DNA of 64,000 bases from JAAFJM01 sp964529175 (GCA_964529175.1 CAZGVO010000011.1:1-64000), one strand, 5' to 3'; numbered from the stretch's first letter, positions 53,294 to 61,223 are shown. The notes: generated by a model from the letters alone, not told the origin. Made by a program: numbers and translations.

Positions 53294-53329
53294 GTTGGCA
53301 ATATATTTAATTTATTTAATTGTTAGTCA

Positions 53330-53480
53330 CGCAGGGCGTGATTGAATTGTTATCCCGATAAATCGGGAGTTGGATTGTTTGTTTGCAATAGTCATGCCTA
53401 AGGTTTTTTTCATAGGGCTGTACCCTACGTTTTAAACTATAACGCCCTTTCAGGGCTTTTGAATGGATAATATTTTCAAT
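53330..53480. repeat. Cluster of intergenic palindromes
   Basis: Several short inverted repeats lie here: CACGC-AGG-GCGTG (53329-53341), TCCCGAT-AA-ATCGGGA (53353-53368), and TAGGGCTGTACCCTA-like and GCCCTTTCAGGGC units near 53413-53457. They mark a decayed repeat zone downstream of the PorE-like gene promoter side. The TCCCGAT unit recurs at 60035. Between 53294 and 54246 there is no gene that I can support. Confidence 0.65.
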
Positions 53481-53645
53481 TTTTGGTAGAATAGCTAAAG
53501 TTAATTGGGAATGTTTTTAATTGGGCGCGGGAACGTCAATCTGATTCCGCCAAAGTGTAAGAAGAAACTTTTTAGCTAGTAAATACTGATTTTTGTGTAA
53601 TTTACTAATAATGAGTTTGTTATATGTTTTATAGTAAATTTCATC

Positions 53646-53930
53646 ATGTCACTGCATCATGATGTAATGAATAAAATAACGTTCAGTATGTCACTGCATC
53701 ATGATGTAACGAATAAAATAACGTTCAGCATGTCACTGCATCGTGATGTAATGAATAAAATAACGTTCAGCATGTCATTGCATCGTGATGCAATGAATAA
53801 AATAACGTTCATCATGTCACTGCATCATGATGTAATGAATAAAATAACGTTCATCATGTCATTGCATCATGATGTAACGTATATAATAATGTTCAGCATG
53901 TCATTGCATCGTGATGTAACCTATGTATGA
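53646..53930. repeat. 42-bp tandem repeat, 6.8 copies
   Basis: Units begin at 53646, 53688, 53730, 53772, 53814, 53856 and 53898. Each contains the palindrome CATCATGATG (or CATCGTGATG) followed by TAATGAATAAAATAACGTTC. Because 42 is a multiple of three, one frame stays open as MSLHHDV/NKITF repeats, but this is a by-product of the period. The variants are single transitions, so the array expanded recently. From 53931 to 54246 I see only AT-rich sequence and a short CTCTG-AGG-CAGAG hairpin at 54049-54061. Confidence 0.92.
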
Positions 53931-54246
53931 AAAACTAAATACCATTTAAAACAATAGGAGATAGTTTAAATAAAAATTAAATTTGGTTTGTAAAAGTGGT
54001 GGTATTAAATATGTTTGTGGTAAATAAAATGAAACTCACGCTAAAAATCCTCTGAGGCAGAGTTGTTTGAGGGGAATTTTTTTGTTTTAATTAATTTGGT
54101 TTAATGTGGGCAATGAATATGTTTGTGGGAAGGAAAAATAACGCAAAGTTTTTCCTAAATAGAATCATTTAATTTTTTGCCAGGTTTTTAGGTGAGAAAC
54201 TTCCTTTATAAACTAGTTAGTGATAATTTTTCAGCACCGAAACTTT

Positions 54247-54798
54247 ATGATGGAATTTGAAGAAAATATAGAAGTTTACATTGATAATTACGACAAGGAA
54301 AAACATTTATTTCTAAATGGAGCTGAATGGTTTAAAAAAGGTTGGTTGGACAAATCTGAATTTTTAGAAATTTGTTTATGGAAATCAAGACGACCAAAAA
54401 GATTTTATGAACAAAACAGTATTAAAGAAATTAAAGAATTTACACAAAAAGCATTTGCTGAAAATAATGAAAAGACTAAAGTTGAACTTTTGACAAATTT
54501 AAAAGGTGTAAGTATTCCAACTGCTTCTGCAATATTGTGTGTTACAAATTCAATAAAGTATCCAATAATTGATATAAGGTGTGTAGAAACCTTAATTGAC
54601 TTAAAGCTAATTTCATGGAATAATATTAACTCAAATAGTTGGGTTGAATATTTGAAAATTGTTAGAGAACTTGCAAAAAAGCATAATAAAACTGCAAGAG
54701 AAATTGAAAAAGGTCTTTTTGCTTATAATCGAATTAAATTAGATAAACAATATATAAATTTATACAAATATGGGACAAGTAAAAGAAAGAATGTTTGA
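54247..54798 (+). CDS. HhH-domain-like protein of unknown function
   Basis: The 183-residue product is helical. Its middle contains LLTNLKGVSIPTASAIL followed by YPIIDIRCVETL. This is like the helix-hairpin-helix and following segment of endonuclease III/HhH-GPD glycosylases, where LxxLxGVGxxTA binds the DNA backbone. The glycosylase catalytic Lys/Asp arrangement and iron-sulfur cysteines are not evident. I prefer the ATG at 54247 over the open GTG at 54220. It overlaps the following gene by 29 bp and sits in an accessory block. Confidence 0.65.
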   Translation: MMEFEENIEVYIDNYDKEKHLFLNGAEWFKKGWLDKSEFLEICLWKSRRPKRFYEQNSIKEIKEFTQKAFAENNEKTKVELLTNLKGVSIPTASAILCVTNSIKYPIIDIRCVETLIDLKLISWNNINSNSWVEYLKIVRELAKKHNKTAREIEKGLFAYNRIKLDKQYINLYKYGTSKRKNV

Positions 54799-55096
54799 AG
54801 AAGAACATAATGCTGACTTGATAGATTTCTTGAAAGAATTAATTGAAAGAGAAGAAATTAAAGATGTAGCATTAGGTATATCAAAACAAGCAATTGATAA
54901 AGGAGTTGATTCTATATCAGAAAAGCAAAAAAATGTAATTGAAAGTGTTGTTGATTATTATACAAAAAATATAAAATGTGAAAGATGTTTAAATGGAAAT
55001 GTTAGCACTTTGACAGACTATATTTTTATTAAAGACAACTCGCATGGATTATGTTCAATGTGTGATTATGACAGAGAACAACTCATGAAAGAATAA
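54770..55096 (+). CDS. Small protein with putative zinc ribbon
   Basis: The 108-residue protein has a helical acidic first half and a C-terminal four-cysteine knuckle. IKCERCLNG and GLCSMCDYD are separated by about 25 residues, typical of a zinc ribbon. No family is recognised. Its start lies inside the HhH-like gene in another frame, so the two are translationally coupled and probably form a functional pair. Confidence 0.65.
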   Translation: MGQVKERMFEEEHNADLIDFLKELIEREEIKDVALGISKQAIDKGVDSISEKQKNVIESVVDYYTKNIKCERCLNGNVSTLTDYIFIKDNSHGLCSMCDYDREQLMKE

Positions 55097-55248
55097 AAAA
55101 CAGCTATCAACCTATGGTTAGGCATTATTATGGCTTGACAAAGATTGCCTCAATGTTTTTTACTTGAGTAAAGTTGGTGTTTTTTGATTTTAGTTGTTAG
55201 GATATAATTAAACGATTAAAGGATAGCAAGATTTATAATTTGCCTGCG

Positions 55249-55266
55249 GTCGGTGTTTTTACCGAC
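55249..55266 (+). other. Hairpin GTCGGT...ACCGAC flanking the RM locus
   Basis: GTCGGT-GTTTTT-ACCGAC is preceded by AATTTGCC. A closely similar sequence (AATTTGCC, then GGTTGGT-GTTTTT-ACCAACC) lies at 58024-58056 on the other side of the restriction-modification genes. Confidence 0.55.
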
Positions 55267-55271
55267 ATTTT

Positions 55272-55310
55272 AAATACCAAAAGCTACACGAAAGGTAGCT
55301 TTTGGTATTT
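55272..55310. terminator. Strong 16-bp hairpin
   Basis: AAATACCAAAAGCTAC (55272-55287) pairs perfectly with 55295-55310 around a 7-base loop. It is a likely terminator for the HhH/zinc-ribbon pair. The remaining part of 55097-55478 shows nothing else clear. Confidence 0.75.
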
Positions 55311-55478
55311 ATAAATAGGATGGTTTTAGTAATTCTTGTTTTTTATGATGCTTTATGAGTAGTTTTTTTAAATGCATTCCTTAGTACCTAAAGTGCTAAA
55401 TTAAAGACGGAATACCAATCCTAAAACACTTTTAATTCATCCCCCAATAAAAAACTGTTAATAATTTTTATAGACTTT

Positions 55479-55509
55479 TTTGTCCATTAACTCTTTCTAA
55501 TTAACTTTG
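55479..55509 (+). promoter_or_regulatory. Methyltransferase promoter
   Basis: TTTG at 55479-55482, a 19-bp spacer and TAACTTTG at 55502-55509 match the Bacteroidota promoter exactly. Transcription would start near 55516. Confidence 0.75.
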
Positions 55510-55525
55510 GATAAAAACTAAAAAA

Positions 55526-55582
55526 ATGTCTAATAGAAAAAAAACAGTTCAATATCTAAAAACAATTCACAATGGAAAATAA
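55526..55582 (+). other. Possible 18-codon upstream ORF
   Basis: An ATG at 55526 opens an 18-residue Lys-rich peptide frame that ends 10 bp inside the methyltransferase gene in another frame. Just downstream of a good promoter, it could couple or limit translation of the methyltransferase. There is no independent evidence of expression. Confidence 0.3.
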
Positions 55583-55937
55583 AATTAAAGTCGTTGAATT
55601 ATTTGCAGGGGTTGGCGGCTTTCGACTTGGACTAGAAGGATGGCAAGGTAAATCGGCATCGTCAAATTATAAAGAAGATTTAAAATTACCATATGAAGTT
55701 GTTTGGAGTAATCAATGGGAGCCATCAACTAAAACCCAACACGCTTCGCTAGTATATGAAAACCGTTTTGGAAAAAATGGAAATTGTAATGAAGATATTT
55801 CAGTAGTTGATGTTTCAAACATACCAGACCACGATATGCTTGTAGGCGGGTTTCCTTGTCAGGATTATTCTGTAGCAACAACTTTAAAAAATTCAAATTT
55901 TCCCCTAATACCAAAATTATCACAGAATGAATATTAA
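55572..55937 (+). pseudogene. 5' fragment of a DNA cytosine-C5 methyltransferase
   Basis: Only the N-terminal third remains (121 codons; intact enzymes are usually about 400). Motif I VVELFAGVGGFRLGLEG binds SAM, and the catalytic motif IV MLVGGFPCQDYSVATTL contains the nucleophilic Cys. After LKNS the usual continuation (GIxGKKGVLWW) is lost and unrelated sequence runs to a stop. The target-recognition domain and motifs VI-X are absent, so it cannot methylate. The sequence style fits Sau3AI-type (GATC) methyltransferases, in agreement with the nuclease remnant downstream at 57003. The junction is near 55895. Confidence 0.88.
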
Positions 55938-56163
55938 TGAAGTAATAAATGTTTTGAATTCCAACAAAGTTGATGGCTTACAACTTTCAAAAAGAAATGG
56001 GATTATCTCTTCAACTTGGCTTTTATATAAAAAACTTAATTCCTTCTATTACTTTGATATAAACCAAAAAATAGAATTTATTGATGAATACAAGTATTCT
56101 CAGGAAGAATTAATAAATGAATTTAAAAATTCAAATTACAACATTGAGCTATTTATAAATTGA
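55927..56163 (+). CDS. Short protein of unknown function
   Basis: The 78-residue frame starts at ATG 55927, overlapping the end of the methyltransferase fragment. It is soluble, Asn/Lys/Ile-rich and matches nothing I recognise. It overlaps the convergent nuclease gene by 11 bp. It could be a small accessory protein of the controller/nuclease cassette, or a chance frame; the starting ATG and compact length slightly favour a real gene. Confidence 0.4.
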   Translation: MNINEVINVLNSNKVDGLQLSKRNGIISSTWLLYKKLNSFYYFDINQKIEFIDEYKYSQEELINEFKNSNYNIELFIN

Positions 56164-56623
56164 TTTGATATTGAATTCTTCTATTTTTTATTCTAGCTTC
56201 TAATTCTTCTAATGTCTGCAATGAAAATGATGAACCTTTTTCATTCATACTTACAAAACAAAACCTAAACCTATCGCCAAGTATTTTGCCAAAATTAAAT
56301 TCATTTTCGGTTGCTCCAAAAAAGAACCCTTTAGGATTTTCTGGTAAATACTTTTTAGTCGTCTTTAATTCAACCAAAATAATATCTTCAAGATAAGTTT
56401 GTAAGAAATTAGAGTTAACTTCTTTACCAACCATTTCTGGGACGAAAATCAAGTCAAATGCTTGTAAATATCTATGCTCAATCTTCAATAAATCAAGCAA
56501 TTTCTTTTTGGTTGACAAATCAATTTTGAAGAATCCTGTATAATTTTCTATAAGATAATTAACTCCTTCTTTTTCTGTGACATTGTTAGATAATGTCAAT
56601 GTAAATGAGTGCTTTCTTGACAT
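56153..56623 (-). CDS. Putative PD-(D/E)XK restriction endonuclease
   Basis: The 156-residue protein shows a plausible PD-(D/E)XK core: Asp in FDLIFVPE (about residue 57), then ExK in DIILVELKTTKK (about 82-93), with beta-strand character around both. A helix follows (LQTLEELEARIKNRRI). Its ATG overlaps the stop of the controller gene (TAATG), as in many type II restriction systems where a C protein precedes the nuclease. No intact methyltransferase is nearby to protect DNA. That makes either an inactive nuclease or a modification gene elsewhere likely. Confidence 0.6.
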   Translation of the reverse strand: MSRKHSFTLTLSNNVTEKEGVNYLIENYTGFFKIDLSTKKKLLDLLKIEHRYLQAFDLIFVPEMVGKEVNSNFLQTYLEDIILVELKTTKKYLPENPKGFFFGATENEFNFGKILGDRFRFCFVSMNEKGSSFSLQTLEELEARIKNRRIQYQINL

Positions 56624-56892
56624 TATTCTTCCGTTTTAATTTCGTATTTTTTAAAAGAATGTCTTGGATTTATAGATGAGAAATCTAAAAGTTCAGAAAC
56701 GGTCATCTCAAAAACTTTAGCAAACACAGCCATATTTGTAAGTGAAATATTTCTTTCACCTCTTTCAATCATTCCTATGTATGTTCTATGGAAGCCAGTT
56801 AAAAATGATAGCCTCTCTTGGCTAATATTTTTTTCGGAACGGAGTTGCCTTATTCGCAAGCCAAATTCTTTAATTAAAGCTTCATTTATCAT
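56623..56892 (-). CDS. XRE-family controller protein
   Basis: The 89-residue Cro/CI-type helix-turn-helix protein (IRQLRSEKNISQERLSFLTGFHRTYIGMIERGERN) is the size of restriction-modification controller (C) proteins. It is directly coupled to the putative nuclease gene. Upstream lie three TACA-N3-TGTA sites overlapping its promoter. C proteins typically bind such sites to switch between self-activation and repression, delaying nuclease expression after entry into a new host. Confidence 0.87.
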   Translation of the reverse strand: MINEALIKEFGLRIRQLRSEKNISQERLSFLTGFHRTYIGMIERGERNISLTNMAVFAKVFEMTVSELLDFSSINPRHSFKKYEIKTEE

Positions 56893-56896
56893 GAAA

Positions 56897-56959
56897 CAAA
56901 CCTATACACATTGTATGTTTTGATCAACCGACAATATGTAGTATTTTATACAATCTGTA
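56897..56959 (-). promoter_or_regulatory. Controller promoter with three operator-like sites
   Basis: On the minus strand a TTG (56927-56925), 20-bp spacer and TAGGTTTG (56904-56897) form a promoter ending 5 bp before the controller ATG. TACACATTGTA (56905-56915), GACAATATGTA (56930-56940) and TACAATCTGTA (56949-56959) share the TACA-N3-TGTA pattern. One lies in the spacer and two upstream, as for C-box arrays. An ATAC...GTAT inverted repeat follows at 56962-56976. Confidence 0.7.
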
Positions 56960-57002
56960 TCATACATAATTCGTATATTTTGTTGTATTTTCATTTACAT
57001 AA

Positions 57003-58006
57003 AACTTGTTGATGAGTGGAATTTTCCAAATACAGACTTGGAAATAATCAAAAAAGACTGGCAACTGATTAAACAAAAAGTGGCTGACGGAAAGGCTCAC
57101 GAACTTTCAGAAGGAGATACGTTTTATTTAGGTGCATGCACAAAAGGTGCAAATGCTCAGTCTGTCAGAAAACAACCTTTTTCTAAAATCCCCGCAAAAC
57201 AAAGAGCGTATTCGCTGAAACAAGGCTATGTAAATCATATCATAGCATCCATAGCTGGAGAAACAAAAGAAGTTTATGGAAAACTAATTCCATCTGTTGC
57301 AGTTGCTAAAAAGCAAACAATTGAAGAGGTAGTAATTTCAAAATTTAAACCTCTAATAGGTAAAACTGACTCAGAATTAGTTAAACAATTTCAACTCGAA
57401 TTTATTAACCCCAAAATCAAAGATTATCATTCAAAAGTATCAAAAGCAATTGTTAAATCAGTTTTTGGTGTGCCTCAAGATATGAAAGTTGAAGATTATA
57501 TTGAGGAATTTGAAAAAGCTGAAATTATAGTTAAAACAGTAAGACTTAAAGAAAATAATTTACCTAAAGAGGATATTTCGTTTCCAAATTTCAAATACGA
57601 AGAAATAGTAAATGAAGAATGGGACGACTCTAACTTTAAAGATATTTTAGAGCATAAATTTTTGTTTGTGTTTTTCCAATTTGAAAACGAGCAATTAGTT
57701 TTGAGAAAAGTTAAGTTTTGGAATATGCCATATGATGACATTCTTGAAGCGGAAAAAGTTTGGGCAAAAACAAAAGAGATAGTTTCAAAAGGTAAAATAG
57801 TGAAAGAAGTGATTGGGTCGACACGTTATACAAACTTTCCAAACAAATCTTTCAATTCAGTATCACATGTTAGACCACACGCCACAAACGCAGCTGACAC
57901 TTATCCTTTACCAATAAAAGACAAATTGACGAAAGCTAAAGAATACACGAAACATTGTTTTTGGCTTAACAACTCTTATGTAAGAGACGAAATATATTTA
58001 AAATAG
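57003..58006 (+). pseudogene. 3' fragment of a Sau3AI/MutH-family restriction endonuclease
   Basis: The frame is open from 56942 without an ATG. Coding similarity begins near LVDEWNFPNTDLEIIKKDW; a TTG at 57038 is the first usable start (322 codons). KKDWQLIKQKVADGKAHELSEGDTFYLGACTKGANA matches the C-terminal arm of a MutH-like domain. A second, non-catalytic MutH-like domain ends HVRPHATNAADTYPLP and KHCFWLNNSYV, as in Sau3AI. The N-terminal catalytic part (Asp...ExK) is missing, so cleavage activity is not expected. The intact enzyme has about 480-490 residues. The promoter side is now occupied by the controller region. Confidence 0.85.
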
Positions 58007-58031
58007 CCAAAGTTTTTTATTGAATTTGCCC

Positions 58032-58061
58032 AAGGTTGGTGTTTTTACCAACCTTTTTTGT
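58032..58061 (+). terminator. Terminator after Sau3AI remnant
   Basis: AAGGTTGGT (58032-58040) pairs with ACCAACCTT (58047-58055) and is followed by T6. Together with the AATTTGCC before it, this is a near copy of the hairpin at 55249. Confidence 0.8.
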
Positions 58062-58205
58062 TTTAAGTAATTGAGCGTGTTAAACTAAAACGAGGTTTAA
58101 ATTTTACTTTGTTTTTTACACTTTTATCCGCATGTTTACATTCAGTTTGTGAAAAAACTGTATGGCAAAGGTTAGCGCATATTTGAAAACATCAACCCAA
58201 TAACA

Positions 58206-58988
58206 ATGACACATCAGGAAATATTAAAAAAGGTGGAGTGGAAAGACTTAAAAAATTTGTCTTTCAAAGAAATGTTAATTGAAAATAACTTAACAATTCC
58301 TTGGTTTCTTATTTCATTAACACTTGCATATTTTGGGTATTATATTTTGGCATTGCCTTTTTCAGCCTTTTTCTTTTTAACAGGGCTTAGGCAAGTGCAT
58401 AACGGTTTCCATAATTCACTTGGCACAAACAAATTTTTGACTTGGTTATCGTTATACATAAACAGTATTTTTATGATGACTTCTATTCACGCAGTAAAGT
58501 TCAATCATATACGACATCATAAGTATTGTTTAACCGATGAAGATTATGAAGGTAAATCGGCTGGAATGACTTGGTATGGTGCCATTTTATACGGACCTGT
58601 CCATATGTTTTTAATACATAAGGTAACCTTACAAATAGGAAATAAAGACTATAGGCGAAATGTGATTTTGGAACTTGTTTCCATCGCTATTTTTTCAGCA
58701 GTGGTGTTCTACTTTCGAATTGACTTCTTAATTTACCATATCATTGTTATGGTTTTTGGTGAATTTTTAATGGCATTTTTTGCTGTTTGGACAGTTCACC
58801 ACGATACTCACGATAGCCCAGAATTTGCTAGAACACAAAGGGATGGCTGGAAAAATAAAATTACATTTAGTATGTTTTACCATTTGGAACACCATTTGTT
58901 TCCAGCTGTTCCAACTATTAAGTTGCCCGAACTTGCTAAACGTATTGACCAAACTTTACCAAACATAGAAAAGAAGCAAACATTTTAA
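58206..58988 (+). CDS. Membrane fatty acid desaturase
   Basis: The 260-residue integral-membrane di-iron enzyme has histidine boxes HNGFH (after LRQV), HIRHHK and HLEHHLFP. An extra VHHDTHD lies between boxes two and three. Four hydrophobic segments are visible. It introduces double bonds into acyl chains or modifies carotenoid-like lipids using O2. The substrate is not set by the sequence. It is separated by 200 bp from the RM remnant and is not clearly in an operon. Confidence 0.9.
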   Translation: MTHQEILKKVEWKDLKNLSFKEMLIENNLTIPWFLISLTLAYFGYYILALPFSAFFFLTGLRQVHNGFHNSLGTNKFLTWLSLYINSIFMMTSIHAVKFNHIRHHKYCLTDEDYEGKSAGMTWYGAILYGPVHMFLIHKVTLQIGNKDYRRNVILELVSIAIFSAVVFYFRIDFLIYHIIVMVFGEFLMAFFAVWTVHHDTHDSPEFARTQRDGWKNKITFSMFYHLEHHLFPAVPTIKLPELAKRIDQTLPNIEKKQTF

Positions 58989-59024
58989 GAACGAAAGAAA
59001 TAAAAACAAAAATTATTATAACAA

Positions 59025-59456
59025 ATGAATCAAAAATTTAAATCAGCATTTAATCCAGAAGTTAGTTTTAAACAAGGAGTTTTACTTGGTTTTATTATAT
59101 CTTTTGGATTGATATTTTTGATATTTAAACCCCAAAACACATTATTAGAGTTGGTTTTTCAATTAATAATAGGAGTGGGCTTTATTGGCATTTTACTTAA
59201 TATTTTAATGATGCTAATAACATCTACACTTTTGTCTGTTTTTTCTTTTTTCTCCTCAGCATTGGCTGCACAATTTAAAAAAGAGCAACTGTTTAATTTA
59301 CTGATGTTTTCTCATGTTCCGTTATTGCTAGGCATTATTATTGGCATACTTAAGTTGTTAAATTTTAGTATCAATTCTATTCCTATTTTAGCCTTTCTTG
59401 AAGTAGTGTCAGTAATATTTTTTATTTATAATATTAAGAAACAAATTACCCATTAG
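59025..59456 (+). CDS. Four-helix membrane protein, Yip1-like
   Basis: The 143-residue protein starts NQKFKSAFNPEVSFKQGVLLGF and contains four hydrophobic helices. An amphipathic AAQFKKEQLFNLLMFSHVPLLLG segment resembles Yip1/YIP1-domain bacterial membrane proteins. The function is unknown. It lies 36 bp after the desaturase gene and may be co-expressed with it. Confidence 0.65.
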   Translation: MNQKFKSAFNPEVSFKQGVLLGFIISFGLIFLIFKPQNTLLELVFQLIIGVGFIGILLNILMMLITSTLLSVFSFFSSALAAQFKKEQLFNLLMFSHVPLLLGIIIGILKLLNFSINSIPILAFLEVVSVIFFIYNIKKQITH

Positions 59457-59489
59457 GCTAACTGTGGCTAGCTTTTGAGTTGCTATTTC

Positions 59490-60008
59490 TTACCCTAATA
59501 GTTCATAACATTTTATTATTTCGCTTATATCACCATTGGTTTTTATGGGCGAAAGTTCAATGAATTGCCTTGCTTCGTTTACCATTTGAGTTGCAGTGGG
59601 TTTTAAATTCATTACATGCAAGGCTACAGCTGTTTTCATGGCATTGGCTTTAATACGAATGGTGTTTTTTGCATATCGGCTTGGGTGTAAGTGAATGTAT
59701 TGTTGTTGTGGTAAATACCTCAATGTCATATTGGTTTTATCTGAAATGTCAAACAGTCTAAAGCCATTATTTGCTGCTATCCATTGCTCATACAACGGTT
59801 CTTGATATACCTGTAAACTATTTAAATAGTGTGTAGTTTCTTCAATAATAGTTTCGGTATTAATTAATCCAGTGTACATATCAAAGGTTGATTCGCCTAA
59901 AGTTTTTATTTGTGGTAATAATTGGTTTATATCGACCATTTTATTAGCAGCTACTAACTGCTTTAAAGAAGGTAAATGGTGCTTGAGTGAATGGAATATG
60001 ATTGGCAT
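59490..60008 (-). CDS. Cytoplasmic protein of unknown function
   Basis: From the ATG at 60008 this is 172 residues, mostly helical, beginning MPIIFHSLKHHLPSLKQLV. A central segment, RLFDISDKTNMTLRYLPQQQYIHLHPSRYAKNTIRIKANAMKTAVAL, carries strand-helix character. There is no signal peptide. The longer frame to 60122 runs through palindromic intergenic repeats and is rejected. I recognise no family; compact hypothetical proteins of this size occur across Bacteroidota. Confidence 0.65.
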   Translation of the reverse strand: MPIIFHSLKHHLPSLKQLVAANKMVDINQLLPQIKTLGESTFDMYTGLINTETIIEETTHYLNSLQVYQEPLYEQWIAANNGFRLFDISDKTNMTLRYLPQQQYIHLHPSRYAKNTIRIKANAMKTAVALHVMNLKPTATQMVNEARQFIELSPIKTNGDISEIIKCYELLG

Positions 60009-60034
60009 TTTTGAAAAATAAATTTTGAATGTTG

Positions 60035-60133
60035 TCCCGATTAATCGGGATTGAATGTTGAATGCTAATGTTGGTTGCTGAGCGGAGCCGAAGCATGAAT
60101 GTTGAATTATGCCCTTCGGCAAGCTCAGGGTGA
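60035..60133. repeat. Cluster of three palindromic repeat types
   Basis: TCCCGAT-TA-ATCGGGA (60035-60050), GGTTGCTGAGCGGAGCCGAA at 60073, and GCCCTTCGGCAAGCTCAGGG (60111-60130) are three distinct short interspersed palindromes. They are separated by TGAATGTTGAAT spacers that repeat three times. The first also occurs at 53353 and the second inside ileS. A run of AATCTCTAAAT/AATCATCAAAT short repeats follows to 60210. Confidence 0.8.
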
Positions 60134-60215
60134 CTGATAATTATGAATTTTATAATCTTCAAATCAATAAATCAATAAATCTCTAAATCATCAAATCTCC
60201 AAATCTCTAAATAAA

Positions 60216-61223
60216 TCACCTCGGGTAGCTAAATTTTTTGTTGAATAAAAATTCTTTATCGGTTAGGGTAAGTAAAAAGGCGGTAATATCCACTTTTTGG
60301 TTACTGGTAAGTATAATTGGTTGTTTTAAAGTAGGAGAAAGGTTGGTGTAATGAACTATTCCGTTGGTATAATGATGTAGTACTTGCGATAACTTTTTAA
60401 ACCTGCCATCATGCATATAAGGAAACGAAAATTCAATATTGCGCAATGTTGGTACTTTGAATTTAAGTGAATCGTTGGCTTTTTGCGTAATACGCATTCT
60501 TCCACAATCGTTTAAAATGGAATCAACAGGCAAACCATTGTTTTCAAACTGAAGGTTGGTAAATAATGGTTCTGTATGACAGCTTGCGCAATGTTGTTTA
60601 AAAAGCAAATAACCGTTTTGTTCTTGTTGGGTAAAAGTATCTTTTTGTTGCATCACTTTGTCGTACTTGCTGTTAGCGCTAACAAGGGTTAGCATAAATT
60701 GCGACAAAGCTTTCAAGGTTCTTTCGCCCGTAATTAAACTATCGCCATAGGCACTTAAAAATAGGTTTTTATAGCGTGGCAATTGGTTAAGTTTTGAAAT
60801 TATTTGATCTATTTTTTCATCCATTTCATCGTGGTTTTCAATAGGTGCTAACGATTGAAAATCTAAATGATGTATGGCACCATCCCACATAAAATTGGTA
60901 TGCCAAGCCAAATTCATCAAAGCAGGAGCATTTCTATTTCCAATCCTATCTTCTATTCCATGGCTTAAAGCATGGTCAACATGAGTGAATGCTGTATATT
61001 GCGAGTGACACGAAGCACAAGAAATGGTATTATTTTTTGAAAGGATTGGGTCGTAAAATAAAACACGACCAAGTAAAATCTTTTCTTCTGTGAGTTGATT
61101 TTTGCTAAAATCATAAACAGGTTTTGGCCAACCATTTGGAATACTAAAATCAAAAGTTGACTGTAGCTTAAAGCCGCAGAAAACCAAAGCAATAGACATT
61201 AAAACAAATATGTACTTTTTCAT
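60216..61223 (-). CDS. Dihaem cytochrome c peroxidase-like enzyme (MauG/MbnH type)
   Basis: The 335-residue periplasmic protein has a signal peptide and two haem motifs, C69-AS-C72-H73 and C212-AS-C215-H216. It also has the peroxidase/MauG signatures LGRVLFYDPILSKNNTISC, NRNAPALMN and FKVPTLRNIEFSFPYMHDG. Its ATG overlaps the MbnP gene stop by 4 bp. This pairing is that of MbnH, which oxidises a tryptophan of MbnP to kynurenine to create a copper site. In isolation it could be an ordinary H2O2 peroxidase; the partner makes MbnH the better call. Confidence 0.9.
   Translation of the reverse strand: MKKYIFVLMSIALVFCGFKLQSTFDFSIPNGWPKPVYDFSKNQLTEEKILLGRVLFYDPILSKNNTISCASCHSQYTAFTHVDHALSHGIEDRIGNRNAPALMNLAWHTNFMWDGAIHHLDFQSLAPIENHDEMDEKIDQIISKLNQLPRYKNLFLSAYGDSLITGERTLKALSQFMLTLVSANSKYDKVMQQKDTFTQQEQNGYLLFKQHCASCHTEPLFTNLQFENNGLPVDSILNDCGRMRITQKANDSLKFKVPTLRNIEFSFPYMHDGRFKKLSQVLHHYTNGIVHYTNLSPTLKQPIILTSNQKVDITAFLLTLTDKEFLFNKKFSYPR

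Noticed and set aside
53646..53930. Open frame of 94 codons over the tandem repeat
   Set aside because: It is a by-product of a 42-bp period divisible by three; the peptide is pure repeat with no conserved domain.
53646..53930. CRISPR array
   Set aside because: There are no unique spacers between the units; the repeats are contiguous and no cas genes are near.
60009..60122. N-terminal extension of the protein ending at 59490
   Set aside because: It runs through interspersed palindromes; the ATG at 60008 is the first plausible start.
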